The position numbers and the translations under genes are program-made. A DNA stretch of 64,000 bases from JASLQO01 sp002327525 (lineage in GTDB: Bacteria; Pseudomonadota; Gammaproteobacteria; Pseudomonadales; Azotimanducaceae): assembly GCA_030744435.1 (NCBI GenBank), contig JASLQO010000002.1, positions 177,544 to 241,543 of the forward strand, written 5' to 3'. This document shows, piece after piece, positions 25,279 through 33,202 of the stretch. The notes under the pieces are model-generated. The model was not told the DNA's origin and did no database searches. It saw only the letters and a list, made by a program, of their open reading frames with translations. The first letter of the stretch is position 1. Each line of letters starts with the position of its first letter.

Positions 25279-25809
25279 TCAGGCCATCAATTCGTTGTAC
25301 GCCTCACGCGTCTCCATGAAGTGCTCGAAAGGAAACTTGATGGGCACGCTCTCGATGGCTGCGAGCAGCACCATGAGATGCGCTTCCCAGCCTGCGCAGG
25401 AGCGGGCCACGTCCTCATCTGCCGGATTGCGCAGGGTGAGTCGCAGCCGGCTGCCGTCTTCGGTTGCTTCCAGTTCCCAGCGTACCGGCCTGAGAGGTTC
25501 GCCACAGCTGCTCCAGGAATATTCCAGCACGTGGGGCGGGTCGAACTCCGTGACGGTACTGTCGATCACGATGCCGCTGTCGACGAAGTTGAGTTTGGCA
25601 CCGCCGCCCTTGCTGAGCTTGATTTCACCCGACGCCAGCCACTCCTCCATCTTGTCGGGTTCGGTGAGCATGACCCAGACGGCAGGCAGGTTATGGTCCA
25701 GGGTACGCTCAAGCACTGCCTCGTATTCGTCACCGCGTTTTTCTATGCTGCCGAGATCGTCGCTGGTGGTCAGTGTTGTTGGTCTCCGGATATTTATGGC
25801 GTGCACCAT
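25279..25809 (-). CDS. SRPBCC / AHSA1-like domain protein
   Basis: This is a 176-residue START-like (Bet v1-fold) protein: AVLERTLDHNLPAVWVMLTEPDKMEEWLASGEI, then EVDPPHVLEYSWSS-type strands and a long C-terminal helix (AHLMVLLAAIESV). AHSA1-type SRPBCC proteins bind hydrophobic ligands or proteins; a function cannot be assigned. It is upstream of the CaiB gene on the same strand (about 90 bases away) and downstream of marR. Confidence 0.72.
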   Translation of the reverse strand: MVHAINIRRPTTLTTSDDLGSIEKRGDEYEAVLERTLDHNLPAVWVMLTEPDKMEEWLASGEIKLSKGGGAKLNFVDSGIVIDSTVTEFDPPHVLEYSWSSCGEPLRPVRWELEATEDGSRLRLTLRNPADEDVARSCAGWEAHLMVLLAAIESVPIKFPFEHFMETREAYNELMA

Positions 25810-25850
25810 AGCCAGCGAGCTCTGAGTGCTCAGTCAGTAAGAGTACTTAA

Positions 25851-25887
25851 GGAACCTCTGGGCAGTCGACGATTGATCAGAGGTTCC
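25851..25887. terminator. 10-bp inverted repeat between marR and SRPBCC genes
   Basis: GGAACCTCTG at 25851-25860 pairs perfectly with CAGAGGTTCC at 25878-25887, with a 17-base spacer. It lies just after the marR stop on the minus strand and before the SRPBCC gene. It could be a terminator hairpin for marR or an operator. No T run accompanies it. Confidence 0.45.
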
Positions 25888-25898
25888 GTAAATTCTAT

Positions 25899-26384
25899 TC
25901 ATTCGCTCGCGATGGCGCCCAGGTTCTCGCGCATCCGCAACAGCAAGCGCATGAGCTGCGCCCGTTCCTCTGCATCCATACCGCGCATCGATGCCTCTCC
26001 GAGCTCCACCACGACGGCCTGTGCCGGTTCCAGTAGCGGCTGTACCTTATCCGTCGTGAACAGGCGCTTGATACGCCGGTCGTGCTGATCCGGGCGGCGT
26101 TCGACCCACCCTTCCGCCTCGAGACGATCGACTATCTTACCGAGAGGTGGCCGGGCGATCACCAGCAGCTCGGCGAGTTCTGTTTGTGTTAGTCCGTCCC
26201 GACGGCTCAGCCAGAACAGAGCCTGCCACTGCGCGCGGGTCACGCCGAGCGCGCGGACGCGTCTGTTGAACGTCTTTGCGATCAGGAGATTTATCTCCGT
26301 GATGGTGGGCGTGAGATGGCGCTCAGGCCACTGTTCGGGAGTGCGTTCGGTCACGAAAGGCCACGTTTCGGCATGTATGTGCAC
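25899..26384 (-). CDS. MarR-family transcriptional regulator
   Basis: This 161-residue protein has the winged helix-turn-helix of MarR: RAQWQALFWLSRRDGLTQTELAELLVIARPPLGKIVDRLEAEGWVERRPDQHDRRIKRLF. The DRR of the wing and the dimerisation helices at both ends are present. GTG at 26384 is the assumed start. A 13-bp palindrome (GATTA-N3-TAATC) starts four bases upstream, a good candidate self-operator. MarR proteins usually respond to small phenolic or acyl ligands and control neighbouring genes, here perhaps the SRPBCC/CaiB/crotonase set (inference). Confidence 0.88.
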   Translation of the reverse strand: MHIHAETWPFVTERTPEQWPERHLTPTITEINLLIAKTFNRRVRALGVTRAQWQALFWLSRRDGLTQTELAELLVIARPPLGKIVDRLEAEGWVERRPDQHDRRIKRLFTTDKVQPLLEPAQAVVVELGEASMRGMDAEERAQLMRLLLRMRENLGAIASE

Positions 26385-26387
26385 TTA

Positions 26388-26400
26388 GATTACTATAATC
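26388..26400. promoter_or_regulatory. Candidate MarR operator overlapping a -10-like element
   Basis: GATTACTATAATC is a palindrome with 5-base arms around a 3-base centre, placed 4-16 bases before the marR start. It contains TATAGT on the minus strand and TATAAT on the plus strand. A dimeric repressor bound here would block the promoter. Confidence 0.5.
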
Positions 26401-26658
26401 ATCGTTATGAATCTCAATGAGCCGGACACATGCGTGGCCATGCCCTGCCGCCATAGCAGCCCCGGTCAGTGTCAGGCCAACTACGCCTCCGGCGAACGAA
26501 ATTGAGTAGTCTGGATCATTGAACAGGACACCGGCTCGGCTGCCCCGAACCCGGCGTAATCCGGGCCTGCACCGGATAGTGGTGATGAGGTGTGCGTCGC
26601 GGCGTACATCCTCGAGGCGTGACGGGTGCACTTCGGGGCACGTGTGCCCGAAAGCAGT

Positions 26659-26798
26659 ATGAATCTGCGTCCCAAACTCGTTTTTTTGCCTTTCTGATTT
26701 CGTCGCTAAGTGCGATAGCCGCGCTGGTCGCGTTGCGCATCCCCATTACCCGCACCGTGGGTGTGGTGTTTGTGCTGTCTTATCTGGGTTTCGTCTAG
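26659..26798 (+). pseudogene. Small membrane protein gene with apparent one-base frameshift
   Basis: ATG 26659 opens MNLRPKLV, then reaches a run of seven T (26671-26677) and soon a stop. In the next frame the sequence continues FFAFLISSLSAIAALVAL then RIPITRTVGVVFVLSYLGFV and ends in TAG at 26798. One extra T in the run would join the two into a 46-residue, two-helix membrane protein. It could be a sequencing or assembly error, phase variation or real decay. The family is not recognised. Confidence 0.4.
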
Positions 26799-26836
26799 GC
26801 CGCGTACTGACTGCGGCGCTGCCGTTAAGGAGTACA

Positions 26837-27051
26837 ATGGAAGGTGAAGGACCAAGGGGGATCAGATCCTGCCGAAACAACGGATCGACTGCGAGCGCTG
26901 TGGTGCCACCGCATCATATGTACGCACGCAGCTACACGATCTCGAGGATGCGAAGGAAACTCGGCACGTCGGTGCGGTGCCGCTGATCAAAGGTGGAGAC
27001 GTGCACGTCTACAAGTGCGGGCATCTCACCCGGATTTCTGTTCCGCAATGA
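26837..27051 (+). pseudogene. Small zinc-ribbon-like ORF with apparent one-base frameshift
   Basis: From CTG 26869 a 60-codon frame encodes RIDCERCGATASYVRTQL, then a variable middle and VHVYKCGHLTRISVPQ: a CxxC plus C-x-H arrangement like a zinc ribbon. No ATG, GTG or TTG starts it. ATG 26837 (MEGEGPR) lies in the neighbouring frame and would join if the five-G run at 26856-26860 had six. Family unknown. It precedes the lumazine synthase gene by 92 bases. Confidence 0.35.
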
Positions 27052-27143
27052 CAGTGCGTGGTTCGATTTCGATCGGGCGCACAAGGGCGATGGAGGGCGG
27101 ATTGAGATAGGATGGCAGGTTTTGACAGACAGACGGCATCCTG

Positions 27144-27629
27144 ATGGTACAGACCTCCGTTGACGTGAGCGATCTGCCCCGAATCGAGAGTCCGGGACGC
27201 ATCGCCATTCTCAAATCCAAATGGTATCCGGAACTGGTGGATAGCCTGTCAGACACCTGTGAGCGAATTCTGCGAGCCAACGGCTATCAGCGTATCGAAG
27301 TGCATACGCTGCCCGGATCGCTGGAGATGCCGCTTGCCGCGGCCGATCTGCTGGCGACGGACGGCGCCGGTGATCTCGATGCACTGATCTGTTTCAGCGT
27401 CATTCTCAAAGGCGAGACAGCGCACTTTGAGATGATATCCAACGAGTGCATGCGGGGCCTTGGAGAGGTGATGCAGCGTTATCGGCGTCCGGTCGTTGTG
27501 GAGGTGCTGCCGGTGTATGAGATGCAGCACGCGGTGGCGCGTGCTTCGGACGATGAGTTCAACAAGGGAATCGAAGCGGCGGCAGCTGCAATCGAGATGA
27601 TCGCCTGGCGCCGCTCCATCGGCGCGTAA
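27144..27629 (+). CDS. ribH: 6,7-dimethyl-8-ribityllumazine synthase, divergent type
   Basis: This 161-residue protein catalyses the penultimate riboflavin step, joining the RibD product with dihydroxybutanone phosphate. Recognisable family text is RIAILKSKWYPELVDSL (substrate-ring binding by the Trp), HTLPGSLEMPLAA, VILKGETAHFEMISNE (catalytic His in AHF), VVVEVLPVYEMQHAVAR and the C-terminal NKGIEAAAAAIEM. The KWYPELVD text resembles the RibH2/type II enzymes (Brucella-like CWHKDIVD) rather than the usual ARFN form. It stands alone, 25 kb from ribD. No FMN riboswitch is seen in the 92 bases upstream. Confidence 0.82.
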   Translation: MVQTSVDVSDLPRIESPGRIAILKSKWYPELVDSLSDTCERILRANGYQRIEVHTLPGSLEMPLAAADLLATDGAGDLDALICFSVILKGETAHFEMISNECMRGLGEVMQRYRRPVVVEVLPVYEMQHAVARASDDEFNKGIEAAAAAIEMIAWRRSIGA

Positions 27630-27662
27630 TCGCAAACTGTGCACCGGTCCGTTTATCGGGCA

Positions 27663-28142
27663 CTAGCGGTTGGTCTGCTTCATCATGCGTTGTTTCTCCC
27701 GCGACCAGTCGCGTTCTCGTTGTGTTGCCCGTTTGTCGTGCTGCTGCTTCCCCTTGCCGAGCGCGATCTCGCACTTCACCTTGTTGCCTTTCCAATACAG
27801 CGCGGTCGCCACACAGGTATAACCCTTGGCCTGTGTCGCGGTGAAAATCTGTGTGATCTCGCGGGCGTGCAACAGCAGCTTGCGGGTGCGCTGTGGGTCG
27901 GCCACGACGTGTGTTGATGCGCTTGTCAGCGGCGTAATGTGTGCGCCGAGCAGCCATGCCTCACCATTGCGGATCAGCACGTAGCTGTCCACCAGCTGCG
28001 CCTTGCCGGCGCGCAGACTCTTCACTTCCCAGCCCTGCAGCGCCACGCCGGCCTCGAAGCGTTGTTCGAGCTTATAGTCGTACCGCGCGCGCTTGTTCAG
28101 CGCGATGGTGGTGGGCGCTGCTTTGTTGTTGCTCTTGGCCAT
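27663..28142 (-). CDS. smpB: SsrA-binding protein SmpB
   Basis: This 159-residue partner of tmRNA delivers it to stalled ribosomes. The oligonucleotide-binding barrel has TIALNKRARYDYKLEQRFEAGVALQGWEVKSLRAGKAQLVDSYV, NGEAWLLGAHI and the C-terminal basic tail (RDWSREKQRMMKQTNR) that probes the empty mRNA channel. It is divergent from the NSS transporter gene, and its RNA partner gene ssrA lies at 7485 in this window. The convergence with ribH leaves only 33 bases between stops. Confidence 0.97.
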   Translation of the reverse strand: MAKSNNKAAPTTIALNKRARYDYKLEQRFEAGVALQGWEVKSLRAGKAQLVDSYVLIRNGEAWLLGAHITPLTSASTHVVADPQRTRKLLLHAREITQIFTATQAKGYTCVATALYWKGNKVKCEIALGKGKQQHDKRATQRERDWSREKQRMMKQTNR

Positions 28143-28150
28143 GACTCATT

Positions 28151-28187
28151 CTACCCGCAGGGCGCCAATAGCGCGCTCGACGGGTAG
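28151..28187. promoter_or_regulatory. Inverted repeat in the smpB/transporter divergent gap
   Basis: CTACCCG at 28151-28157 and CGGGTAG at 28181-28187 form a seven-base inverted repeat with a 23-base spacer, centred in the 86-base region between the divergent starts. It is a candidate binding site for a dimeric regulator. No assignment can be made. Confidence 0.3.
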
Positions 28188-28228
28188 AACGTAGAATGCG
28201 TGCTCAACGGTTTCGGTTGGATTCCCCT

Positions 28229-29623
28229 ATGGCGTTGAGTTCGGAATCACGGCACGGTATGTGGTCGAGCCGCTGGTTGTTCGTGCTGGCCGCAGCCGGT
28301 TCTGCGGTAGGCCTCGGCAACATCTGGAAATTTCCGTACATTGCCGGCGAGAACGGCGGCGGTGCATTCGTGCTGGTCTACCTCGGCTGTGTTGCGCTGG
28401 TGGGGCTTCCCATCATGCTGGCGGAGGTAGTGATCGGGCGCGAGGGTCGACGGAGTCCCATCAACACCATGCGCGTACTGACACAACAGCACCACCGGCA
28501 CCCGGCGTGGGTGATCGTCGGCTGGCTGGGGGTGGCGGCCGGGTTCCTGATTCTCTCTTACTACGCAGTGATTGCAGGCTGGGCGTTGTTCTACATCCTG
28601 CGTATGGCGAGCGGCGCCATGACGGGGGTTACGGCCAATGTCGCCAATCAGGCGTTCAACGACTTTCTCGCCAGCCCCGGACAGATGCTGCTGTGGCATA
28701 CACTCTTCATGATGTTCACCGTCTACATCATCGGACGCGGCGTCATCAAGGGATTGGAAACGGCAATACGCTGGTTTATGCCACTGTTGTTTGTGCTCCT
28801 CATCGTACTGGTGGGCTACGGCGTCAATTCCAGCGGTTTCGAGCGAGGGCTAGAGTTCATGTTCCGGCTCAAGTGGGAATCCGTCACGGGTGAAACCCTG
28901 CTAATTGCCATGGGACAGGCGTTCTTCACTCTCAGTCTCGGCATGGGCGCGATCATGGCGTATGGCGCGTACGTTCCGAGTACTGCGTCTATCACGCAGT
29001 CGGTGATCGTCATCGCGGTGCTCGACACGCTGGTAGCGGTTGCCGCGGGACTGGCCATATTCCCCATCGTGTTCGCCAACGGGCTGGAACCCGCCCAGGG
29101 ACCGGGACTCATGTTCGTCACCATTCCCTTCGCTTTCGGTCAGCTGCCGATGGGTGCGATCTTTGGCACCATCTTTTTCCTGCTGGTGTCATTCGCCGCG
29201 ATTACCTCGGCCATCTCCATCAGTGAACCGGTACTGGCGTATCTGGTGGAGCAGTACAACGCCAAGAGAAAACGGGTTGCTATCAGCGTGGGTGTACTGG
29301 CCTGGATTCTCGGAGTGGGCACGGTGTTTTCGTTCAACGTTTGGGCGGATGTCCACATCGTGGGTCAGCTCACGTTCTTCGACTTCGTCGACTACGTTTC
29401 GCAGAACATCATGCTGCCTATCGGGGGGTTGCTCATCGCGCTGTTTGCGGCCTACGGATTGCCAAAGACGGTGATCGCGGCGCAACTCAACGCCAGAGGC
29501 AAGGCCTGGTGGATCGGCTGGCGGATCGTGGTGGGGTGCATTGCACCGCTGGCCGTGCTTGCCGTTTTCGTGGCCACCGTGGTCGAATTTGACACGCTCA
29601 TGGCCTGGCTCAATCTGCAGTGA
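28229..29623 (+). CDS. Neurotransmitter:sodium symporter (NSS/SNF) family transporter
   Basis: This 464-residue inner-membrane transporter has about 11-12 hydrophobic segments. The LeuT-like signature in helix 1, WSSRWLFVLAAAGSAVGLGNIWKFPY, holds the sodium- and substrate-binding residues (AVGLGNIW), and SLGMGAIMAYGAYVP matches helix 6. Bacterial members import amino acids or osmolytes with sodium. ATG 28229 was chosen for position; the frame is open from 28196. It interrupts the common smpB/ratA neighbourhood. The substrate is not predictable. Confidence 0.9.
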   Translation: MALSSESRHGMWSSRWLFVLAAAGSAVGLGNIWKFPYIAGENGGGAFVLVYLGCVALVGLPIMLAEVVIGREGRRSPINTMRVLTQQHHRHPAWVIVGWLGVAAGFLILSYYAVIAGWALFYILRMASGAMTGVTANVANQAFNDFLASPGQMLLWHTLFMMFTVYIIGRGVIKGLETAIRWFMPLLFVLLIVLVGYGVNSSGFERGLEFMFRLKWESVTGETLLIAMGQAFFTLSLGMGAIMAYGAYVPSTASITQSVIVIAVLDTLVAVAAGLAIFPIVFANGLEPAQGPGLMFVTIPFAFGQLPMGAIFGTIFFLLVSFAAITSAISISEPVLAYLVEQYNAKRKRVAISVGVLAWILGVGTVFSFNVWADVHIVGQLTFFDFVDYVSQNIMLPIGGLLIALFAAYGLPKTVIAAQLNARGKAWWIGWRIVVGCIAPLAVLAVFVATVVEFDTLMAWLNLQ

Positions 29624-29640
29624 TCGTGGTGGATTGAATC

Positions 29641-30093
29641 ATGACCGAGGTGCATCGATCCGCACTATTACCGTATGCCGCGGTCGATGTGTTCGATATC
29701 GTCAACGATGTTCAGCACTATCCCGACTTCCTGCCATGGTGTGAGGCCGCGGTGGTGATCGAACGCGGCGTGCAACGCGTGGTGGCGAAGCTCTCGGTAC
29801 GTGCGCGCGGGCTGAGCGAGTCTTTCACCACCGCCAATGACGTGCAGCCTGGCGAGAGCATCGTCATGAATCTCGTCGACGGGCCGTTCGATGAGTTCTA
29901 TGGGCGCTGGCGTTTTTCGAGTATCGGCGAGGATCAGGGATGCCGTATCGAACTCGACATGAAGTTCGGTTTTACTGGTGCACGGCGCGTATTCGGCAGG
30001 ACCTTTGCACGTGTGTTCACCGGTGCGGCCGACCAGATGGTGGATGCTTTTTGCCGGCGCGCACACAAACTGCTCGCAAACAAGGCCTCCTGA
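29641..30093 (+). CDS. ratA: START-domain ribosome association toxin RatA / COQ10-like protein
   Basis: This 150-residue START/polyketide-cyclase protein opens with MTEVHRSALLPYAAVDVFDIVNDVQHYPDFLPWC, the family signature, and ends ARVFTGAADQMVDAFCRRAHKL. E. coli RatA blocks 70S assembly when overproduced; mitochondrial COQ10 binds ubiquinone, so the physiological role may be quinone handling. It pairs with rnfH immediately downstream, the standard ratAB order. Confidence 0.92.
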   Translation: MTEVHRSALLPYAAVDVFDIVNDVQHYPDFLPWCEAAVVIERGVQRVVAKLSVRARGLSESFTTANDVQPGESIVMNLVDGPFDEFYGRWRFSSIGEDQGCRIELDMKFGFTGARRVFGRTFARVFTGAADQMVDAFCRRAHKLLANKAS

Positions 30094-30097
30094 AGGC

Positions 30098-30358
30098 GTG
30101 AAGATCGAAATCGCCTACCTGATGCCAGACGACCAGATACTGGCGACGGTTGCACTGGGCGAAGGCGCGCAGGTTGCGGATGCGCTTGCCGCTGTGCGGG
30201 ATGTCGCGCCCTTCTCGGACCTCGATCTGGATGTGCTTCCCGTCGGTGTGTTCGGCCGCGTGGTGGCGCGCAACAGATTGCTGACGGACGGTGACCGCGT
30301 GGAATTGTACCGGCCGTTGGAGGCGGATCCGCGCGAGGCCAGGCGACGTCGTACCTGA
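30098..30358 (+). CDS. rnfH: RnfH family ubiquitin-fold protein (RatB)
   Basis: This 86-residue beta-grasp protein runs from GTG 30098: IEIAYLMPDDQILATVALGEGAQVADAL and VGVFGRVVARNRLLTDGDRVELYRPLEADPREARRRR. The GTG start, four bases after the ratA stop, was chosen because the family begins at this beta strand. The role is unproven; the name comes from linkage with rnf genes, which are not here. ratA-rnfH is a conserved pair near smpB and bamE. Confidence 0.93.
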   Translation: MKIEIAYLMPDDQILATVALGEGAQVADALAAVRDVAPFSDLDLDVLPVGVFGRVVARNRLLTDGDRVELYRPLEADPREARRRRT

Positions 30359-30379
30359 CGCCGCCACTCGATATCACTG

Positions 30380-32644
30380 CTATTCGGTGAGGTGTACCGT
30401 CCGCAGGTTGGGGTCTGCCGCGATCTCGGCATCCGTAAAGGGGAACTCCACCCAATCACCGCGCGAGTAAAGGCGAGTGAGATCCGCATAGTGCGGAGAA
30501 TCCGGTTCCTGAGACTGCGAGTAAGCCAGCATGCCGCGTGGGCGCAGGCGTCCATCCGCGTCCCAGCTTATGATCTGCATGAAGCTGTTGCCGTGGATGA
30601 TAGGCGTGTACCCGGCCTGGGCTTTCAGGTTGGCAACGATCATCGACCACATTCCTGCCCATCCCTGGCCGCCGGGGATGGGGATGCGCTCGCCGTTACG
30701 TTCTGCGTACTGAATCTTGCCCCAGGGTGCATCCAGTGGAATACCGGCCTTCTCGAGTGTGCGCTGCGCCTGTGCCAGGGCGCGCTCGAGCGCGGCGGAA
30801 ACGTCCGGATCGTCAATGGCCAACCCGCGCGGCGTGCGAACCGGCTCGGCGGCATCGAAAGGCACCGCGTACAGGCCCTCGATGGAATTAGCGAGCCGCC
30901 AGAACTCGGTCCACACCTGGGCCCCACGGCTGCCATTGGCCTGTGTTCGATCCCAGCCAGCGAGAGCTGTGCAGGCCGGAGTGACGTCGACCCTCTCGCC
31001 ATCTGAAGTAACCGATGCGTTGGTGTTGTCACAGACTCGCAGGAGGTCATCGAGCAACAATTCAGCACCGAAATTACGATGCGAATCGAACATGGCCTCG
31101 ACGTCATCCGCACTCACCTTGCCGCCGTTGGCAAGGAGCTCGTCGATGAAAGTGAGCCCGGCTCGCGTGCGCAGACTCCGCGCCGTGCGCTCCGGTCCGA
31201 TGATCGGTGAGTAGCCTTCCAGCGGTTCGTGTGGATTGGAGAGCCAGTAGCTGTCGTTGGAATTGGCCACGAAGTCGTCGCGCCTCAGCCGCGGCATCTC
31301 TGCGGCGGGTAGCGCACCTGGCACGGGCGATCGCGGATCTTCGCGCCACTCGCAGCCGGGGTCTGAACCGTCGAGCACCATCACGGAAGGCGGCAACCCC
31401 CCTACGCTGATCCGGCAGGCTTCGATTAGGGTCTCGTCGATGTTGGGTGTCGCGGAGATATCTGCATAGAAAGCGCTACCGTGGCGATCGGCGGCGATGG
31501 TGTTCGTCCATGCCACTCCCTGCAGGCTTATGGCGGCCTCTACCTCGTCGATGGAGGCCGCCTTGTTCAGAGCATCGTATGTCTTTGCCATGAGGGTGTT
31601 TTCGAGCGCCGCGTCGCGAATGCTGTACGCTCGTTCATTGGTCCACGGCAGAGCATCCGTCGTGAGCACGGGTCCGTAGTGAGTGAAGTAGACGTTGCGC
31701 GTCTCATCACCCAGGGTGACAGGCACCGCGTCCATTTGCCGCCAGTCGTCGCCGTACCGGTAGCGGGTGGCATCATCGGGATGCAGCTCGAGCTCGTAGA
31801 GCGTGAAGCGTTGCGCGGTAGAGACGGTATGCGACCAGGCCACGTCTCGATTGAAGCCGATTGCCACCCGCGAGGTGGTATACAGACTCACGCCCATCAC
31901 ATCCACCGTACCTGGAATTGTTGTGTGGATGAGGTGAAAGCGTGACGAGCCGCGCCAGGGATAGTGCGGGTTACCGAAGAGCATGCCGCGACCCGACTCG
32001 GTGGTGGCGCGGCCAAAAGCCACAGCATTGGATCCGATTCCCGACATGAGGTCGAAGTCCTGCTGAACGGAGGCGACGGCCTGTCCTGGTGGCGCGGCGT
32101 TGGCCATGGCCTGTTGAAAGCGGCCGAGTCCGTAGCGCACCGCAACGCCTACGTTGATCCGCGAAAGGTCTGTTGCATCGATCGGCCGCACCCAGGGCGC
32201 GCTTGCACAGGAGGCGGGAAGCTCTCCCGCGTGATCCTCGAGATAACGGTTGTATCCGTCGACGTAGCCCCTTGTGAAGCTCTCGCTGCGCTCATCCTGG
32301 TTGGCGTCGAAAGTGGCGAGCCGCTCATCCGTCAAAATGGCGGCGTGAAACAGGTCGCTCGCCCGGTTATCTGACGTGGGTCCGAAAAAGCGCACCCGTT
32401 CGCTGTTCACCATCACGAGATCGCGAGCGATCACACATACCGTGTCAAGCGCGGTGGCGTAAGCGTAACCGTAGCCGAGGCTGCCCCAGTCTTTGGCGGT
32501 GACGTGAGGAATGCCATAGCTGGTCCAGCGTATCTTGGTGTCGTAGGTGGCGGTCCCGGTGGCTGGTTGTTCGTGATCGGCGCAACCGGCACCAATCAGG
32601 GACAGCACCAGAAGTAGCGAAAAACGGCGTTCGGTGCGGGACAC
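30380..32644 (-). CDS. Penicillin acylase (Ntn-hydrolase) family lipoprotein
   Basis: This 754-residue protein has a lipoprotein signal (LLVLSLIGAGC, Cys21). The alpha chain would end before GSNAVAFG, where Ser205 is the expected N-terminal nucleophile released by self-cleavage. WRGSSRFHLIHTTIPG and VAWSHTVSTAQRFTLYELEL are typical beta-chain segments, as is NSNDSYWLSNPHEPLEGYSP later. The family includes beta-lactam, acyl-homoserine-lactone and aculeacin acylases; the substrate is open. It sits between rnfH and bamE, which are usually close, and is transcribed opposite to rnfH. Confidence 0.85.
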   Translation of the reverse strand: MSRTERRFSLLLVLSLIGAGCADHEQPATGTATYDTKIRWTSYGIPHVTAKDWGSLGYGYAYATALDTVCVIARDLVMVNSERVRFFGPTSDNRASDLFHAAILTDERLATFDANQDERSESFTRGYVDGYNRYLEDHAGELPASCASAPWVRPIDATDLSRINVGVAVRYGLGRFQQAMANAAPPGQAVASVQQDFDLMSGIGSNAVAFGRATTESGRGMLFGNPHYPWRGSSRFHLIHTTIPGTVDVMGVSLYTTSRVAIGFNRDVAWSHTVSTAQRFTLYELELHPDDATRYRYGDDWRQMDAVPVTLGDETRNVYFTHYGPVLTTDALPWTNERAYSIRDAALENTLMAKTYDALNKAASIDEVEAAISLQGVAWTNTIAADRHGSAFYADISATPNIDETLIEACRISVGGLPPSVMVLDGSDPGCEWREDPRSPVPGALPAAEMPRLRRDDFVANSNDSYWLSNPHEPLEGYSPIIGPERTARSLRTRAGLTFIDELLANGGKVSADDVEAMFDSHRNFGAELLLDDLLRVCDNTNASVTSDGERVDVTPACTALAGWDRTQANGSRGAQVWTEFWRLANSIEGLYAVPFDAAEPVRTPRGLAIDDPDVSAALERALAQAQRTLEKAGIPLDAPWGKIQYAERNGERIPIPGGQGWAGMWSMIVANLKAQAGYTPIIHGNSFMQIISWDADGRLRPRGMLAYSQSQEPDSPHYADLTRLYSRGDWVEFPFTDAEIAADPNLRTVHLTE

Positions 32645-32731
32645 GGCGGTATTACCCAGTCAGAAAGATGCCCCGATTGTGCGCCTTCTGGTGCGAGGGT
32701 TCACCTCAGCGGAAGTGCCGTGTGGCTTCGG

Positions 32732-33139
32732 TCAGGATTCGCCGCTTTCCTCTGCCTCGCTGCGGGCCACTTCGCCTTCCTCCTCCAGCGCGCCGGTCGG
32801 TGCGTAGTCGCCGGTGAAGTATGACAGCGCCTCGTTCTCGAAGAAGATGCTCATGCGCTGAGTGTTGTTGAAGTAGCCCGGTACTTCAACGGTATAGATG
32901 TAGTCCCAACGGTCGTCGTTGAATGTGTTGCGAATGATCGGCTCACCCATGATGAATGCTACCTGCGAGCGCGTCATGCCGGGTTTCAGACGGTCGATCA
33001 TGTCCTGAGTGATGACGTTGCCCTGCTGTATCGTGATCTTGTGCACGCGCGGCATGGATAGCTTGGGCAGCTTCGGCATCGAAAAACTGCAGGCAGCGAG
33101 CGCCAGCGCCGCCGCCAGGAGTATCAGGTTTTTCAACAT
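32732..33139 (-). CDS. bamE: Outer membrane protein assembly factor BamE
   Basis: This is a 135-residue outer-membrane lipoprotein of the BAM beta-barrel assembly complex. It has a signal with lipobox LALAAC, then the SmpA/OmlA domain: GNVITQDMIDRLKPGMTRSQVAFIMGEPIIRNTFNDDRWDYIY. ATG 33139 gives a sensible signal peptide; the frame extends to 33154. The C-terminal tail is acidic (EEEGEVARSEAEESGE). recN lies directly upstream on the same strand; fur, often on the opposite side, is absent. Confidence 0.94.
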   Translation of the reverse strand: MLKNLILLAAALALAACSFSMPKLPKLSMPRVHKITIQQGNVITQDMIDRLKPGMTRSQVAFIMGEPIIRNTFNDDRWDYIYTVEVPGYFNNTQRMSIFFENEALSYFTGDYAPTGALEEEGEVARSEAEESGES

Positions 33140-33202
33140 GCCCGTCGTATCCATTGGGAGGAGCCTTGAATTTCGTGGCGCATGGTAGCGGCTCTTGCGT
33201 GA

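Noticed and set aside
26632..26652. TTCGGGGCAC/GTGCCCGAA near-palindrome as an operator
   Set aside because: It needs a bulge, and the downstream small gene is itself doubtful.
27052..27143. FMN riboswitch before ribH
   Set aside because: The gap is only 92 bases and has none of the conserved RFN-element blocks.
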